Shown one piece after another: positions 44,881 to 55,704 of a DNA stretch of 64,000 nt. The DNA is from Xenorhabdus szentirmaii DSM 16338. Lineage in GTDB: Bacteria; Pseudomonadota; Gammaproteobacteria; Enterobacterales; Enterobacteriaceae. Below the pieces are notes generated by a model. That model was not told the origin of the DNA. It made no database searches and saw only the letters and a program-made list of their open reading frames with translations. The stretch lies in assembly GCF_002632585.1 (NCBI RefSeq), contig NZ_NIBV01000003.1, forward strand, positions 124,001 to 188,000, read 5' to 3'. How positions within the stretch are numbered: the stretch's first letter is position 1; the number at the start of each line of letters is the position of its first letter. The translations under genes and the position numbers were made by a program.

Positions 44881-45639
44881 TTATTGCCAAATCATCGCCA
44901 GCAAAAAGATGACCTCCCCGACTTCGATTGCAGCTCCCAATGTATCACCTGTTTGCCCACCAAGATGGTAATTGAAATAGAGACTGAGCCCATAAACCAC
45001 AAGCAGTGTTACCATCATTGCCGTTAAACCCTGCCAATCACCCAATATCATCACCAAGACTGAACCGCCCAATAAGGTCAATACCGTAGCAGGCAAGGTA
45101 ATTTTGCCGATATAACAGCTTCCCATCCCTTTGTTTTCGCGGGCATCACGCTGTGCATACATCAATAATACAACGGCGGTACGCCCAACAATCGGAGCAC
45201 ATGTCAGTAAAGCAAGAAAGTACAGCGGAGGATGGTAAGAAAGTTCAGCTACTGCCAGTACTTTGAAATAGATACAGAAAATTAACCCAAGGCCACCATA
45301 TGTTCCCATGCGGCTATCACGCATGATCTCCAACATTTTTTCCCGTTGGCGAGCTGAAAAAATACCATCACAAGTATCCGCCAACCCGTCTAAATGCAAC
45401 CCTCCCGTCAGCAGGGCCAGAGCCAGTGCATAACCAATCGCACCGATATACATTCCTCCGCCAGACTGACTGATTGCCAGAGAGATTAAGCTGGCCCCAC
45501 CACCGACAATCAATCCAATCACCGGAAAATAGGGAATACCACGCCAATATTGACGAAAACTAATACCATTCGCCCATTTTTCAGGAACAGGAAGTCGTGT
45601 CATAAATTGCAATGTGGCCCAAAAAAGATTCATTTTCAT
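44881..45639 (-). CDS. cobS: Cobalamin synthase CobS
   Basis: 252-residue integral membrane enzyme joining GDP-cobinamide to alpha-ribazole. LQFMTRLPVP near the start, GLHLDGLADTCDGIFS with the acidic metal-binding residues, and REKMLEIMRDSRMGTYG are diagnostic. Several hydrophobic segments. The start overlaps the cobU stop by 4 bases. Confidence 0.95.
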   Translation of the reverse strand: MKMNLFWATLQFMTRLPVPEKWANGISFRQYWRGIPYFPVIGLIVGGGASLISLAISQSGGGMYIGAIGYALALALLTGGLHLDGLADTCDGIFSARQREKMLEIMRDSRMGTYGGLGLIFCIYFKVLAVAELSYHPPLYFLALLTCAPIVGRTAVVLLMYAQRDARENKGMGSCYIGKITLPATVLTLLGGSVLVMILGDWQGLTAMMVTLLVVYGLSLYFNYHLGGQTGDTLGAAIEVGEVIFLLAMIWQ

Positions 45640-46181
45640 TTAATCCTGACTCCAATGCCTGAAACCATCATCCAGACATCTTCAGCTGCTTGTGCCAGTT
45701 TCTGGTTGACACGCCCAGCAATATCAACGAAATGGCGTGCCAATCGATTCACAGGCGTAATGCCCATTCCTACTTCATTAGTCACCAGGTATACCGGCGC
45801 CGGACACATCAGGCAGGCATTGATCAAGTCATCAAGCTGATGATGGATTAATACTTCCAATGGCGCAAAATCAATTTCATCAAATGACTTTCCCTCTGAT
45901 AAGTCAAACAGTAAATTGGCAACCAATGTCGTTATACATTCAAGTATGACACCTTCCTGATATTGGCGATGCTGGCGAATAACCGCCCCTAAATCCCGGT
46001 GACCTTCCCAAGTCCGCCAATGTGCCGGGCGCTCCCGCTTGTGTCGTTCAACACGGGCAGACATTTCATCATCTGTAATCTGTGCCGTGGCAATATACAG
46101 CACTTGCTCGCACTGTTCAGAAATCAATCGTTCAGCATAGGCGCTTTTTCCACTGCGTGCACCACCGGTTATTAAAATCAT
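45636..46181 (-). CDS. cobU: Adenosylcobinamide kinase / guanylyltransferase CobU
   Basis: 181 residues, the Salmonella length. The P-loop [12 protein letters not shown] is at the N-terminus; [14 protein letters not shown] contains the guanylylated His, and [21 protein letters not shown] is the family block. The ATG at 46181 overlaps the cobQ stop (ATGA), with GGAG before it. Confidence 0.96.
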   Translation of the reverse strand: MILITGGARSGKSAYAERLISEQCEQVLYIATAQITDDEMSARVERHKRERPAHWRTWEGHRDLGAVIRQHRQYQEGVILECITTLVANLLFDLSEGKSFDEIDFAPLEVLIHHQLDDLINACLMCPAPVYLVTNEVGMGITPVNRLARHFVDIAGRVNQKLAQAAEDVWMMVSGIGVRIK

Positions 46182-47758
46182 GACGAGACTCCACCACATT
46201 CCCTGCTTTTTTCTCTTAACAATTTGTGCTCACTCATTAATTGATAAATCCTTCCGACATCTAAATTTTCACGCATACTGTCGGCCAATATATTGAATTG
46301 TTTTTCTTTATGTTGAACGTAATTAAAAGTGATATTTTTCAGGGGAGGATTGCCCTTATGCATATGAAGCTGGTTCAATAACGAACGAGCAAAAAGATCC
46401 TGATCAAACAAACCGTGCAAGTAACTTCCCATCACAGAGCCATCCTGTGAGACAGCCCCATCAAACCAGATTTTTTCTTCACCATTGCGCAGATGCATTT
46501 TGGCAAATGGTGTTGCCAGTGCGCCCAACTGAGTCAGCCCCATATGTATCTCATACCCCGCGATAGGCTGCTCGCTGCATAGATGCAACACACCTGATAA
46601 TGCGGGCATAACGATGCCCCTGACCTGAGCGGTTTGTTTTTTATTGAAGAATTGCGTTTCGATATCCAATAGCCCCAATCCCGTCATTTGCGTCAGACCG
46701 GATTCCACTGTATCCACGATCTGTTTTCCCAACATTTGGTAACCGCCACAAATTCCAATAATCGGGATCGCTTTCTGATGGGCGCGGATAATGGCCTGAT
46801 CAATCCCTTGGATCTTTAACCACGCCAAATCACTTAATGTATTTTTGCTGCCGGGCAGAATAATCAAGTCAGCTTCCTGAAGCCCCGAAGGTTCAGAAAT
46901 ATAGCGCAGACACACATCCTGCTGAGCAGCCAGCGCCTTGAAATCGGTGAAATTAGAGATATGGGGGTATTGGATGACAGCAATATTGAGGTGATTTCCT
47001 GTTTTTTGTATCGGCCCGGGCTGCCCATACTTGCCAACTTGCAGAGCAACACTGTCTTCATCTTCTAAATCCAGATCCAACCACGGCAAAACGCCTAAAA
47101 CAGGAACTTGTGTCAGCGCTTCTATCTGATCAATGCCTGACTTCAACAGCGACAGATCCCCCCGAAACTTGTTGATAATAACGCCCTTGATCCGTGCTCT
47201 CTCTTCAGGCGCCAGTAGCGCCAGTGTTCCGTAAATAGAGGCAAATACGCCCCCCCTATCAATATCCGCAACCAGAATCACGGGCGCATCCACCAGCTCC
47301 GCCATTCCCATGTTAACGATATCACGGTCACGCAAATTAATTTCCGCCGGACTGCCCGCCCCTTCCAACACCATAATATCCGTTCCTGCGGCAAGGCCAT
47401 TATAAGCATCCAAGATCTGCCTGAGCAATTGAGGCTTATATTCGTGGTATTCCACTGCATTCATGCTGCACATCACTTCACCCATGAAAATCACTTGTGC
47501 CTTGCAATCACTGGTCGGTTTCAGCAATACGGGATTCATGCGTACATCCGGAGCAATTCCTGCCGCTTCAGCCTGAACTATTTGTGCTCTCCCCATCTCC
47601 TTGCCATCCGCAGTAATACCGGAATTAAGCGCCATATTTTGTGATTTAAAAGGTGAACAACGATAGCCATCCTGCAAAAACAGACGGCAGAATCCTGCAA
47701 CCAATACGCTTTTTCCTACATCTGATGCCGTTCCCTGAATCATCAATGATAATGTCAT
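46178..47758 (-). CDS. cobQ: Cobyric acid synthase CobQ (CbiP)
   Basis: 526-residue glutamine-dependent amidase that amidates the corrin ring. N-terminal DTBS-like ATPase ([17 protein letters not shown]), and a C-terminal glutaminase domain with the nucleophile in [10 protein letters not shown] and the His near GSYLHGLFD. First gene of the operon. I looked for, and did not find, a cobalamin riboswitch in the upstream region. The operon has only late-assembly steps, suggesting cobinamide salvage or corrin genes elsewhere. Confidence 0.95.
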   Translation of the reverse strand: MTLSLMIQGTASDVGKSVLVAGFCRLFLQDGYRCSPFKSQNMALNSGITADGKEMGRAQIVQAEAAGIAPDVRMNPVLLKPTSDCKAQVIFMGEVMCSMNAVEYHEYKPQLLRQILDAYNGLAAGTDIMVLEGAGSPAEINLRDRDIVNMGMAELVDAPVILVADIDRGGVFASIYGTLALLAPEERARIKGVIINKFRGDLSLLKSGIDQIEALTQVPVLGVLPWLDLDLEDEDSVALQVGKYGQPGPIQKTGNHLNIAVIQYPHISNFTDFKALAAQQDVCLRYISEPSGLQEADLIILPGSKNTLSDLAWLKIQGIDQAIIRAHQKAIPIIGICGGYQMLGKQIVDTVESGLTQMTGLGLLDIETQFFNKKQTAQVRGIVMPALSGVLHLCSEQPIAGYEIHMGLTQLGALATPFAKMHLRNGEEKIWFDGAVSQDGSVMGSYLHGLFDQDLFARSLLNQLHMHKGNPPLKNITFNYVQHKEKQFNILADSMRENLDVGRIYQLMSEHKLLREKSRECGGVSS

Positions 47759-48330
47759 CTTATTTCCTCCCTTATCCTATGCAGGGTTATTTTATAAAAC
47801 CCGTTCTTGAAATCCCCACAACAGGCTGTTCGGTTATCAATTTGAGGATAACATGGTGGCAATCAAGCCAATGCCTAAAAAAAACACTGGATTCAATAAC
47901 CATTTCAAGTGAAAATTATCATAATTCGATAATAAATGAAGTTATTTTCAGATATTTTAGAATAAACTCAAAAAATGAAAAAAAGAACCAAATCAACAAC
48001 ATTTAATTCAGGACCAGTGAATACGTTGTTGAGGATAACTTATTGTGATTATACTGGATTTTAATATCACACATTGCCCCACACAATAGTTATTTCATGC
48101 CATATTACATGAAGAGAATGAATATTTACGACAATCATCTTATTAAGGATAAAAAATAATATTTATTATTACTGAAATAAACATTTCCATCCAAAGCAAC
48201 TTGTTTTTTAATTTGATGAAAATAGTGCGTTATTTCGGTAGCGTTATTTCAATAGAAATGTACGTTATGTTTTTTGATAAATCAGTAAAAACAAATTTTC
48301 TGCGTATTCTTCAGAGCCGCGGATTCATTA
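47759..48330. other. Non-coding region upstream of cobQ
   Basis: About 570 bases, AT-rich, holding the cobQ promoter. There is no gene or recognisable RNA structure. Confidence 0.4.
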
Positions 48331-48535
48331 CTATACCCAATGGATTTCAAGTTGCATCGAGGCAGCAAGGGAATGACAAATTCGTCGGGAACGAATTTGA
48401 ACAGCCAAAGGTCGAGAGGCAGGAGCCTCTCATCATCCCCAGGCGCATAGATAACCGTGTGCTTATAAAAACGGTGACCAGGGTGAGTGAACGCAGCCAA
48501 CAAAGAGGCAACTTAAAAGACGAAGGGGATATACT
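48331..48535. repeat. Dispersed intergenic repeat, copy C (complete, with terminal inverted ends)
   Basis: Begins CTATACCCAATGGATTTCAA and ends AAAGACGAAGGGGATATAC, so TATACCC and its near complement form the ends, as in a MITE. Internal block GTGAGTGAACGCAGCCAACA matches copy A. A 124-codon frame across it is not a gene. Confidence 0.8.
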
Positions 48536-48634
48536 CTGGCCTTTCCCCCTCAACAGTAAAATCACTTTTTCCTAGCCACCTCCCTACATTTTCTTTATGC
48601 TGAATAACATAACTTAAACAATTAATTAGTACCT

Positions 48635-48988
48635 ATGAAAGATATAAACCTCGAACCAGCAACTATCGAAAATTTTATGTCCCTGGACATCCGCGTTGGT
48701 AAAATTATTAAAGCGGAGAAAAACGAAAAAGCCATCAAACCTGCGTATAAACTGTACATTGATTTTGGCGGTGATATTGGCGAAAAACAGAGTTCTGCCC
48801 AAATATGCCAAAATTACACAGAAGCACAGTTGATCGGTAAACAAATACTGGCAATCATTAATTTCCCACCAAGACGCGTAGCCGGGTTTAAATCTGAAGT
48901 TTTAGTCTTGGCTGCTGTCTGTAACGAGCAGGGAACCGTTTTGATCCAGCCTGAAAGAAGTGTAGACTTAGGCACACGGATGCTGTAA
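48635..48988 (+). CDS. CsaA-like tRNA-binding-domain protein
   Basis: 117 residues forming one OB-fold tRNA_bind domain: FMSLDIRVGKIIKAEKNEKA, AQICQNYTEAQLIGKQILAI, and NFPPRRVAGFKSEVLVLA. It is closest to CsaA, a small dimeric protein of chaperone-like and tRNA-binding activity, rather than to E. coli YgjH. Followed 21 bases later by the VOC gene, so they may be cotranscribed. Confidence 0.85.
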   Translation: MKDINLEPATIENFMSLDIRVGKIIKAEKNEKAIKPAYKLYIDFGGDIGEKQSSAQICQNYTEAQLIGKQILAIINFPPRRVAGFKSEVLVLAAVCNEQGTVLIQPERSVDLGTRML

Positions 48989-49009
48989 GCCGGTAAACTC
49001 AGGAATACT

Positions 49010-49411
49010 ATGAGAGCACAAAAAAGATGTATGGGCCATGTTGCAATTGTTGTGGATGATTACGATAAAGCCATCGATTATTACACCAATAAATTAGGAT
49101 TCACATTAATCGAAGACACTCCCCAGCCAGGAAAAAGATGGGTTGTCGTCTCACCAAATCCTGAAAGTGATTGTAACTTACTACTTGCAAGGGCATCTAA
49201 CGAAAGGCAGGAGTCCTTTATTGGTAATCAGTGTGGCGGAAGAGTATTTCTATTCCTGCAAACGGATGACTTTTGGCGTGATTATCACAAAATGAAAGAC
49301 AATGGTGTTCATTTTTGTGAAGAACCCCGTCAGGAAGAATATGGCACCGTGGTTGTTTTCGAAGATATTTATGGTAACCGCTGGGATTTATACCAAAATT
49401 CAGTAAAGTAA
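49010..49411 (+). CDS. VOC (glyoxalase/dioxygenase fold) family protein
   Basis: 133 residues with two beta-alpha-beta-beta-beta modules: GHVAIVVDDYDKAIDYYTNKLGF at the start, and VVVFEDIYGNRWDLYQ at the end. His9 and Glu118 (from FEDIYGN) are plausible metal ligands. Substrate unknown. It follows the CsaA-like gene closely. Confidence 0.85.
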   Translation: MRAQKRCMGHVAIVVDDYDKAIDYYTNKLGFTLIEDTPQPGKRWVVVSPNPESDCNLLLARASNERQESFIGNQCGGRVFLFLQTDDFWRDYHKMKDNGVHFCEEPRQEEYGTVVVFEDIYGNRWDLYQNSVK

Positions 49412-49476
49412 TATGACCTCAATAAATTTGAAAATAAGAAAACTGCCGTGATAACTCGATAGTCCATTAAAAAAAT

Positions 49477-49501
49477 AAGAATCAATGCCAACTTGATTCT
49501 T
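49477..49501. terminator. Bidirectional terminator
   Basis: AAGAATCAA and TTGATTCTT form a 9-bp stem with a 7-base loop, with a T run on the plus side and an A run before it. It serves the convergent VOC gene and yggN. Confidence 0.85.
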
Positions 49502-49521
49502 ATTTTTTTGTTAGTTGTGAT

Positions 49522-50256
49522 TTAATTAATACTCTTCATCAGAGTTATTCGTTGTTGTTCAAGGGTACTGGCCTTACTGCAAACCTCATCTTTCAACAGT
49601 TTCAGCTCTTGCTCCTGTTTTTTCCATTCGGCATCAAAATTCTTCTGCATTCCTCCCAATCCCCCCAGAAGAGACATCAACATCTGCTTGCCGTCACTAT
49701 TTTGATCACTGTTTTTGCGGCTCATTTCGTTGATGCTATCCTGCAAGATACCGCCAAGGCTCTGTTCAATCAGTTTTTGGCCTTCAGATTCAGCTTGCCT
49801 GACAGCCTGAGAATTAAATACAAAACCGTTATCACGCGTTTCAATCACTTTATTGATTTGCTTATTGAAGTCAGATTCCAACTGGGTTAAACGGTTACGT
49901 ACATTACTTTCTTTACCCATAGTCTCGATAACGATTTTATCTAACGATTGGCGGGCTTTTGCTAAATGACTCAATGTTTCTTTCTTAATCCATGGCAAAT
50001 CCTGACGGATCGATTCTTGATATTGTTGAGCTTTACGACGTTGTTCGGCACTTAATGATAAGGCCTTGCTACCACGAGTTATTGTTCCATCAGGCAATAT
50101 TTTCAGGTTTCCACTTGCTCCAACAATTTGAACAGATTTGGGCGTAATGATAATGTCATCATTTAAGCTCACCTGACATTCAGAACCCGCTTGTGCCTGA
50201 GCAGTCATTGCCTGAAATACAAATATTGATGCCGCAATCGTCATTCTACGTAACAT
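49522..50256 (-). CDS. yggN: YggN family periplasmic protein (DUF2884)
   Basis: 244 residues (E. coli YggN 239). A signal peptide (about residues 1-22) is followed by a helical, coiled-coil-rich body. CQVSLNDDIIITPKSVQI is the family opening. The ATG at 50256 has GGGAG before it; the frame is open 33 codons further into glsB. Function unknown. Member of the conserved yggN-yggL-trmB block. Confidence 0.9.
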   Translation of the reverse strand: MLRRMTIAASIFVFQAMTAQAQAGSECQVSLNDDIIITPKSVQIVGASGNLKILPDGTITRGSKALSLSAEQRRKAQQYQESIRQDLPWIKKETLSHLAKARQSLDKIVIETMGKESNVRNRLTQLESDFNKQINKVIETRDNGFVFNSQAVRQAESEGQKLIEQSLGGILQDSINEMSRKNSDQNSDGKQMLMSLLGGLGGMQKNFDAEWKKQEQELKLLKDEVCSKASTLEQQRITLMKSIN

Positions 50257-50305
50257 ACGTTCTCCCGGTTTTTCTGTTTGATAACTCCCAGCAACACAAA
50301 CAAAG

Positions 50306-51232
50306 TTAAAAAATAGAGCGCCCGATCCGTCCGGCCAATTTTTCCAATGCTGCACACCCCACTAATGAGTTACCTGATTTATCCAATTCAGGTGACCATA
50401 CTGCAACAGTAAATTCCCCCGGGACAACACAGATAATTCCACCGCCTACACCTGATTTCCCCGGCATACCAATTCTGAATGCAAATTCTCCTGAACCATC
50501 GTACATTCCACAGGTCAGCATCAGGGCATTAATCTGCCTTGTTTGTCGAAGACTCAAAATCTGGCGGCCGGATGTCAACATACGCCCTTGATTAGCCAAA
50601 TAAATAAAGCATTGGGCCAATTCAACACAATTCATCTTCAAGGCGCAGTATTGGAAATAAGTTTGCAGAACCGTGATAACATCATTCTCAAAATTACCAA
50701 ATGATTTCATCAAATAAGCGATTGCTGCATTACGACTGGAATGCTCCATTTCTGAACGGGCCACAACTTCATCATAACAGATCCCTTTTTGCCCAGTAAG
50801 ATCACGGACAAATTCCAGCATTCTATGTTTAGGCGCACTCAGGCGTGATTGCAGCATGTCACTGATAACCAATGCACCTGCATTAATAAAAGGGTTTCTG
50901 GGTATCCCCTTTTCTAATTCCAGCTGAACCAAAGAATTAAAAGGCAGCCCAGATGGCTCAGTACCCACACGCTGCCAAATATCATTTTCTTGATAACGCG
51001 TCATTGCCAGTGTCAGGCTCAACACTTTGGAAATGGACTGTATAGAGAAGCGTTTTTCTGCATCCCCAGCTTGGAAAACTTGCCCATCAACTGTACAAAT
51101 CGCCATTCCCAGATTATTTACCGGAACTTCTGCCAGAGCAGGAATGTAATCTGCCACTTTCCCTTGGCCAATCAAAGGGCGTACTTCATCTAAGATATCT
51201 GCCAATAACGAATTAGAGAACCTTACTTTCAC
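50306..51232 (-). CDS. glsB: Glutaminase (GlsB type)
   Basis: Hydrolyses glutamine to glutamate and ammonia. From a GTG at 51232 it gives 308 residues, the GlsB length, with GGAG upstream. Beta-lactamase-like fold motifs: [16 protein letters not shown] with Ser-x-x-Lys, [10 protein letters not shown], and [10 protein letters not shown] near the end. It lies between yggN and yggL, whereas in E. coli these two are adjacent. Confidence 0.94.
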   Translation of the reverse strand: MKVRFSNSLLADILDEVRPLIGQGKVADYIPALAEVPVNNLGMAICTVDGQVFQAGDAEKRFSIQSISKVLSLTLAMTRYQENDIWQRVGTEPSGLPFNSLVQLELEKGIPRNPFINAGALVISDMLQSRLSAPKHRMLEFVRDLTGQKGICYDEVVARSEMEHSSRNAAIAYLMKSFGNFENDVITVLQTYFQYCALKMNCVELAQCFIYLANQGRMLTSGRQILSLRQTRQINALMLTCGMYDGSGEFAFRIGMPGKSGVGGGIICVVPGEFTVAVWSPELDKSGNSLVGCAALEKLAGRIGRSIF

Positions 51233-51251
51233 CACTTTTTCTCCAGAGAGA

Positions 51252-51274
51252 CAGGGGCTCCAAAGGAGCCCCTG
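51252..51274. promoter_or_regulatory. Stem-loop between yggL and glsB
   Basis: CAGGGGCTCC and GGAGCCCCTG form a perfect 10-bp stem with a 3-base loop. There is no T tract, so it may be a processing or attenuation structure rather than a full terminator. Confidence 0.55.
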
Positions 51275-51314
51275 CATACAGCATTAAAACACAAAATTTC
51301 TATGCACCAATAAA

Positions 51315-51641
51315 TTAATCCCACCAAACATCAAACAATTCCGATGTGATGACATCTTCCATTCCCCGCCCTTTTAACCAGCTATCTACCAGTTGGCGGT
51401 GTTCTTCAGTACATTTGCCAATTTTTTGCAGGCAAACCAGGCCTTCCCACTGCAAATAACCACTAGCATCCAGAGCCAGGCCGTTTGGTTCGATCAACTC
51501 TTCAATCAATGTATCTACCGTGCTGTCGATAACATCAATGGAAGTATCGGCAGGGAAGCTCCACTTTACTGAAAAACCTAACTCTTGAAATTCACCAATA
51601 CGCATTTTTTTGCGTAAACGGCGACTACGATTTTTAGCCAT
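51315..51641 (-). CDS. yggL: YggL family protein (DUF469)
   Basis: 108 residues, the E. coli YggL length, with the family start RSRRLRKKMRIGEFQELGFS and end DVWWD. Linked to ribosome assembly in E. coli. The start overlaps the trmB stop by one base, so it is coupled to trmB. Confidence 0.94.
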   Translation of the reverse strand: MAKNRSRRLRKKMRIGEFQELGFSVKWSFPADTSIDVIDSTVDTLIEELIEPNGLALDASGYLQWEGLVCLQKIGKCTEEHRQLVDSWLKGRGMEDVITSELFDVWWD

Positions 51642-52360
51642 TATTTTACCTTCTCAAACATTAAATCCCATACGCCATGCCCTAACCGATGACCGCGCAT
51701 TTCGAATTTCGTGACCGGACGTGAATCAGGGCGTGGTACATAATCGCCATTTTCTGATAGGTTACAATAACCTTCTGCTCCACTCATGACTTCCAGCATA
51801 TGTTCTGCATATGGCTGCCAATCCGTTGCCATATGGAAAACACCGCCGATTTTCAGCTTGCTCCTAATCAACTGAGCAAATTCAGGCTGTACAATGCGGC
51901 GTTTATTATGACGCGCTTTATGCCACGGATCAGGGAAGAACAATTGGACCATCTCAAGGCTTTGATCCGGGATCATATTATTCAATACTTCTATTGCATC
52001 ATGGCACATGACACGCAGGTTTCCGAGATTTTCATCCTCTGCGGAAGCCAGGCACGCCCCTACTCCCGGAGCATGGACTTCAATACCAAAAAAGTTTTTC
52101 TCTGGATTCTGGCTTGCCATCGTGACCAACGATGCCCCCATTCCAAAGCCAATTTCCAGTACAACAGGAGCTTCACGACCAAAAATAACCTCCATGTTGG
52201 TTATTTCTGCCTGATAATCCACCCCCATTATCGGCCATACATTATCAAGTGCTTGCTGTTGACGACTCGTTAACCGTCCCTGCCGGCGCACAAAACTGCG
52301 GACACGGCGCAAAGCCCTGCCATCTTCATTATATTCCGGTGAAATTACGTTATTTATCAT
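51641..52360 (-). CDS. trmB: tRNA (guanine-N7)-methyltransferase TrmB
   Basis: Methylates G46 of tRNA. 239 residues, exactly E. coli length. SAM motif [12 protein letters not shown], and [17 protein letters not shown] for tRNA binding. The ATG at 52360 is the conserved start; upstream codons are not family sequence. Divergent from mutY; the 246 bases between hold both promoters and no gene. Confidence 0.96.
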   Translation of the reverse strand: MINNVISPEYNEDGRALRRVRSFVRRQGRLTSRQQQALDNVWPIMGVDYQAEITNMEVIFGREAPVVLEIGFGMGASLVTMASQNPEKNFFGIEVHAPGVGACLASAEDENLGNLRVMCHDAIEVLNNMIPDQSLEMVQLFFPDPWHKARHNKRRIVQPEFAQLIRSKLKIGGVFHMATDWQPYAEHMLEVMSGAEGYCNLSENGDYVPRPDSRPVTKFEMRGHRLGHGVWDLMFEKVK

Positions 52361-52606
52361 GGTACTTTCTATCAGTTTTAAAGGCATTTGCTCAGGCGTC
52401 CGGGACTTCATGTACCGCAGGATTGCCCAAAGAGAGCGCAATTATGCAAAGATGGCTGAGTTTATCAAGTTCAATGCCCATAAGCACAACTTTAATGCCA
52501 ATTTGCGGAATGCATCGAAACAAAGTTCGGGTTTACACCGAGGTTACACTATGTTGCAATTCTGTTCACGAAACAATTATCCAATATAAAGACAATTATC
52601 CTAATG

Positions 52607-53644
52607 ATGGAAGCTGAGCAATTTTCACAGGTGGTACTGGAATGGTATCACCGCTATGGTCGCAAGACTCTGCCGTGGCAATTAGAAAAAACGTCCTATC
52701 ACGTCTGGCTTTCAGAGGTGATGCTGCAACAAACACAAGTAGCCACAGTCATACCTTATTTTCAAAAATTTATTTCACGCTTTCCTGATGTTGCCTCTTT
52801 GGCCGCAGCACCACTGGATGAAGTTCTTCATCTATGGACGGGTTTGGGCTATTACGCCCGTGCCCGCAATTTGCATAAGGCCGCACAGCAGATAGTAACG
52901 TTACATAAAGGTCAATTTCCAACGACATTTGATGAAGTCGTGGCACTCCCGGGGGTAGGACGTTCCACTGCCGGGGCGATTCTTTCTCTGTCTCAGGGCA
53001 AGCATTTCCCTATTCTTGATGGCAATGTAAAACGTGTTCTGGCACGTTGTTACGCTGTTGATGGGTGGCCGGGGAAGAAGGAAGTTGAAAACCAGCTATG
53101 GGATATCAGTACTCGCGTCACTCCCGGGCAAGGCGTTGAATATTTTAATCAGGCAATGATGGATTTGGGCGCAATGGTTTGTACCCGCAGCAAACCTAAA
53201 TGTGAAATCTGTCCACTTAATACCGGTTGTATTTCGTATGCCAATCACAGTTGGGCAAATTATCCGGGTAAAAAACCCAAACAAAGTATTCCTGAAAAAA
53301 CGGCTTACTTTTTATTGATGCAGCATGGTGATACCGTTTGGCTGGAGCAACGCCCCCTTTCCGGTATTTGGGGTGGATTATTTGCTTTCCCTCAATTTGC
53401 AGATCAAGCATCACTGGAACAATGGCTACAACATTCTGGTATTTCTCACAGCAAAATTGAACAAATGACCGCATTTCGCCACACATTCAGCCATTTTCAT
53501 TTAGATATCGTTCCCATTAGAATAGATATATCATCTTTTGATTCCTGCATGGATGAAAACAAAGGACTTTGGTATAACTTACGCCAGCCAGCAACTATCG
53601 GATTGGCAGCTCCCGTTGAGTACCTTTTGCAACAATTGGGTTGA
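52607..53644 (+). CDS. mutY: Adenine DNA glycosylase MutY
   Basis: Removes adenine opposite 8-oxoguanine. 345 residues with Glu37 ([12 protein letters not shown]), helix-hairpin-helix [13 protein letters not shown] followed by the catalytic Asp of [10 protein letters not shown], the iron-sulfur cysteines ([17 protein letters not shown]), and a C-terminal Nudix-like domain. Tandem ATGs at 52604 and 52607; the second matches the E. coli start. Confidence 0.96.
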   Translation: MEAEQFSQVVLEWYHRYGRKTLPWQLEKTSYHVWLSEVMLQQTQVATVIPYFQKFISRFPDVASLAAAPLDEVLHLWTGLGYYARARNLHKAAQQIVTLHKGQFPTTFDEVVALPGVGRSTAGAILSLSQGKHFPILDGNVKRVLARCYAVDGWPGKKEVENQLWDISTRVTPGQGVEYFNQAMMDLGAMVCTRSKPKCEICPLNTGCISYANHSWANYPGKKPKQSIPEKTAYFLLMQHGDTVWLEQRPLSGIWGGLFAFPQFADQASLEQWLQHSGISHSKIEQMTAFRHTFSHFHLDIVPIRIDISSFDSCMDENKGLWYNLRQPATIGLAAPVEYLLQQLG

Positions 53645-53670
53645 TTTACCGACTATTTTGAGGATTGATT

Positions 53671-53943
53671 ATGAGCAGAACTATTTTTTGTACTTTTTTG
53701 CAACGAGAAGCCGAAGGCCAAGATTTCCAGTTCTATCCGGGGGAATTGGGCAAACGTATCTTTAATGAAATTTCTAAAGAAGCGTGGCAACAATGGATGA
53801 GCAAGCAAACTATGCTGATCAACGAAAAAAAATTAAATACCATGAACCCGGAAGATCGCAAACTGCTTGAGCAAGAGATGATAAAATTCCTCTTTGAAGG
53901 ACATGACATCCACATCGACGGTTACACACCGCCGGAACAATAA
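53671..53943 (+). CDS. yggX: YggX, iron-trafficking / oxidative damage protection protein
   Basis: 90 residues, nearly identical to E. coli YggX ([22 protein letters not shown] end). GAGG precedes the ATG at 53671. It lies 26 bases after mutY in the conserved mutY-yggX-mltC order. It protects iron-sulfur enzymes in known species, which suits its MutY neighbour. Confidence 0.96.
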   Translation: MSRTIFCTFLQREAEGQDFQFYPGELGKRIFNEISKEAWQQWMSKQTMLINEKKLNTMNPEDRKLLEQEMIKFLFEGHDIHIDGYTPPEQ

Positions 53944-54027
53944 AATACCTCTGCCATTGGCATGATCAGAGCCATTTTACATGGCTCTTAATACTGACGG
54001 TCTTTAAATATCCAACGGCACTATAAA

Positions 54028-55101
54028 ATGAAAAAATTGCTGGCTCTTCTCCTTCTCACGCCACTCCTGATTTCTTGTTCTCACAAAAAAGATATTGATT
54101 ACAACGAACAATATATAAAAGACACCAATGGCTTCGATATTCTGATGGGGCAATTCGCCCATAATATTGAAAATATTTGGGGCTTGCATGAAGTCTTAAT
54201 TGCCGGTCCAAAAGATTACGTGAAATATACGGATCAATACCAAACCCGCAGCCATATCAATTTTGAAGCGGGGAGCATTACGATTGAAACTATCTCGCCT
54301 ATTGAACCCACTGAGCACTTACGCAAAGCGATTGTGACAACCTTGCTCATGGGCGATGACCCGGGATCTATTGATCTTTATTCTGACGCCAATGATATTC
54401 AGATTAGCAAAGAACCTTTCCTGTATGGTCAAGTTCTGGACAACAATGGTGAACCAATCCGTTGGGAATGGCGAGCCCACCATTTTGCCAATTACCTGAT
54501 CCAGAATAAATTGCAAAAACGCCAATCAGGTTTGCATGTCATTTGGTCTGCCACTATCCAACTTGTGCCGAATCATCTGGATAAACGCGCTCACAAATAC
54601 CTGCCTATCGTTCGCAAGGCATCCATAAAATATGGTGTTGATGAGTCCCTGATCCTTGCCATCATGCAAATTGAATCCAGTTTCAATCCTTATGCGGTTA
54701 GCCACTCCGATGCCTTGGGGCTGATGCAAGTCATGCAGCATACTGCTGGAAAAGATGTTTTCAAAATGCAAGGAAAATCCGGTCACCCCAGCCGCAACTA
54801 CCTCTTCGATCCTGAAAATAACATTGATACCGGAGCCGCCTATTTATCTCTATTGCAAAATACTTATTTAGGTGAAATCAAAAACACCACCTCGCGCCGA
54901 TATGCGGTGATCACTGCCTATAACGGTGGGGCCGGCAGTGTACTGCGTGTCTTCTCCAGCGATAGAAAAAAAGCAGCTCAGGTTATCAACACCATGCAAC
55001 CGGGTGATGTTTACAACATCCTGATAAGCAAACACCCTTCTGCGGAATCACGCCGTTATTTGATGAAAGTGAATAATGCACAAAAAAGTTATCGCAGATA
55101 A
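54028..55101 (+). CDS. mltC: Membrane-bound lytic murein transglycosylase C
   Basis: 357 residues, lipoprotein: signal [14 protein letters not shown] with the lipidated Cys17. C-terminal SLT domain with catalytic Glu in [20 protein letters not shown] and [15 protein letters not shown]. It cleaves peptidoglycan from the outer membrane. Conserved end of the mutY-yggX-mltC block. Confidence 0.96.
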   Translation: MKKLLALLLLTPLLISCSHKKDIDYNEQYIKDTNGFDILMGQFAHNIENIWGLHEVLIAGPKDYVKYTDQYQTRSHINFEAGSITIETISPIEPTEHLRKAIVTTLLMGDDPGSIDLYSDANDIQISKEPFLYGQVLDNNGEPIRWEWRAHHFANYLIQNKLQKRQSGLHVIWSATIQLVPNHLDKRAHKYLPIVRKASIKYGVDESLILAIMQIESSFNPYAVSHSDALGLMQVMQHTAGKDVFKMQGKSGHPSRNYLFDPENNIDTGAAYLSLLQNTYLGEIKNTTSRRYAVITAYNGGAGSVLRVFSSDRKKAAQVINTMQPGDVYNILISKHPSAESRRYLMKVNNAQKSYRR

Positions 55102-55269
55102 TTCATGGAAAATGAATTGATAGCAAAGAAATAAAAACCAATGGGGAGGCGATTATCTCCCCATTTTGTTTATATTTATAGCTTGATGAGCATTTTAAGA
55201 GCACATGAATAAAATTATGAAGAAAGTGTTTGACGGATTGAGCTGAATACGGTTTAATGCGCCCCGTTA

Positions 55270-55345
55270 GCCCGGATAGCTCAGTCGGTAGAGCAGGGGA
55301 TTGAAAATCCCCGTGTCGGTGGTTCGATTCCGCCTCCGGGCACCA
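55270..55345 (+). tRNA. tRNA-Phe (GAA)
   Basis: 76 bases with CCA encoded. The acceptor stem GCCCGGA pairs with TCCGGGC; D-arm GCTC..GAGC; anticodon arm GGGGA-TTGAAAA-TCCCC with GAA at 55303-55305; T-arm GGTTCGATTCC. It is a common integration site for ICEs, and an integrase gene follows. Confidence 0.97.
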
Positions 55346-55485
55346 ATTTTAAAAACTCGCTTGTTGAAGTAATATCACTTAATTAACAGGCAAGTAAAAA
55401 ATTAGTGCTGTTAAGAAAATGTTAATAAATGTGTATTAATGCGTTGCGTAAGTTAATAGATTAAGAACAGCTACTCTACGAAGTC

Positions 55486-55515
55486 AGGTGAACACAGTTT
55501 GTGCTCACCTTTTTA
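55486..55515 (+). terminator. Terminator downstream of tRNA-Phe
   Basis: AGGTGA-A-CACA and TGTG-C-TCACCT form a stem followed by five T. The remaining 55346-55704 sequence is non-coding; no second copy of the tRNA 3' end is seen in the window. Confidence 0.7.
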
Positions 55516-55704
55516 CGTTTAAAGTAATGATTTCAGTAATTGATTCTGATGTCAAGTCAAGTGATGGTAAGACTTGATCTTTGAACAGATTTCCTGGTTT
55601 CTTCGTTTTGTGTCTCCCCCCGCCAAATTACCTCATCACTTAATGACACAGTCAGGGCAAACCTGCTGATATCTTGCCCTGTTTTTTTACCTCACGTTAA
55701 CGGA

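Noticed and set aside
47759..48330. Possible cobalamin riboswitch upstream of cobQ
   Set aside because: I looked on the minus strand for the B12 box and flanking conserved elements and saw none.
48201..48575. 124-codon plus-strand ORF
   Set aside because: Most of it is repeat copy C; the reading frame is accidental.
55346..55704. Second attachment site for the island next to tRNA-Phe
   Set aside because: No repeat of the tRNA 3' end was found in the window; the distal end must lie outside, or the repeat is too diverged to see.
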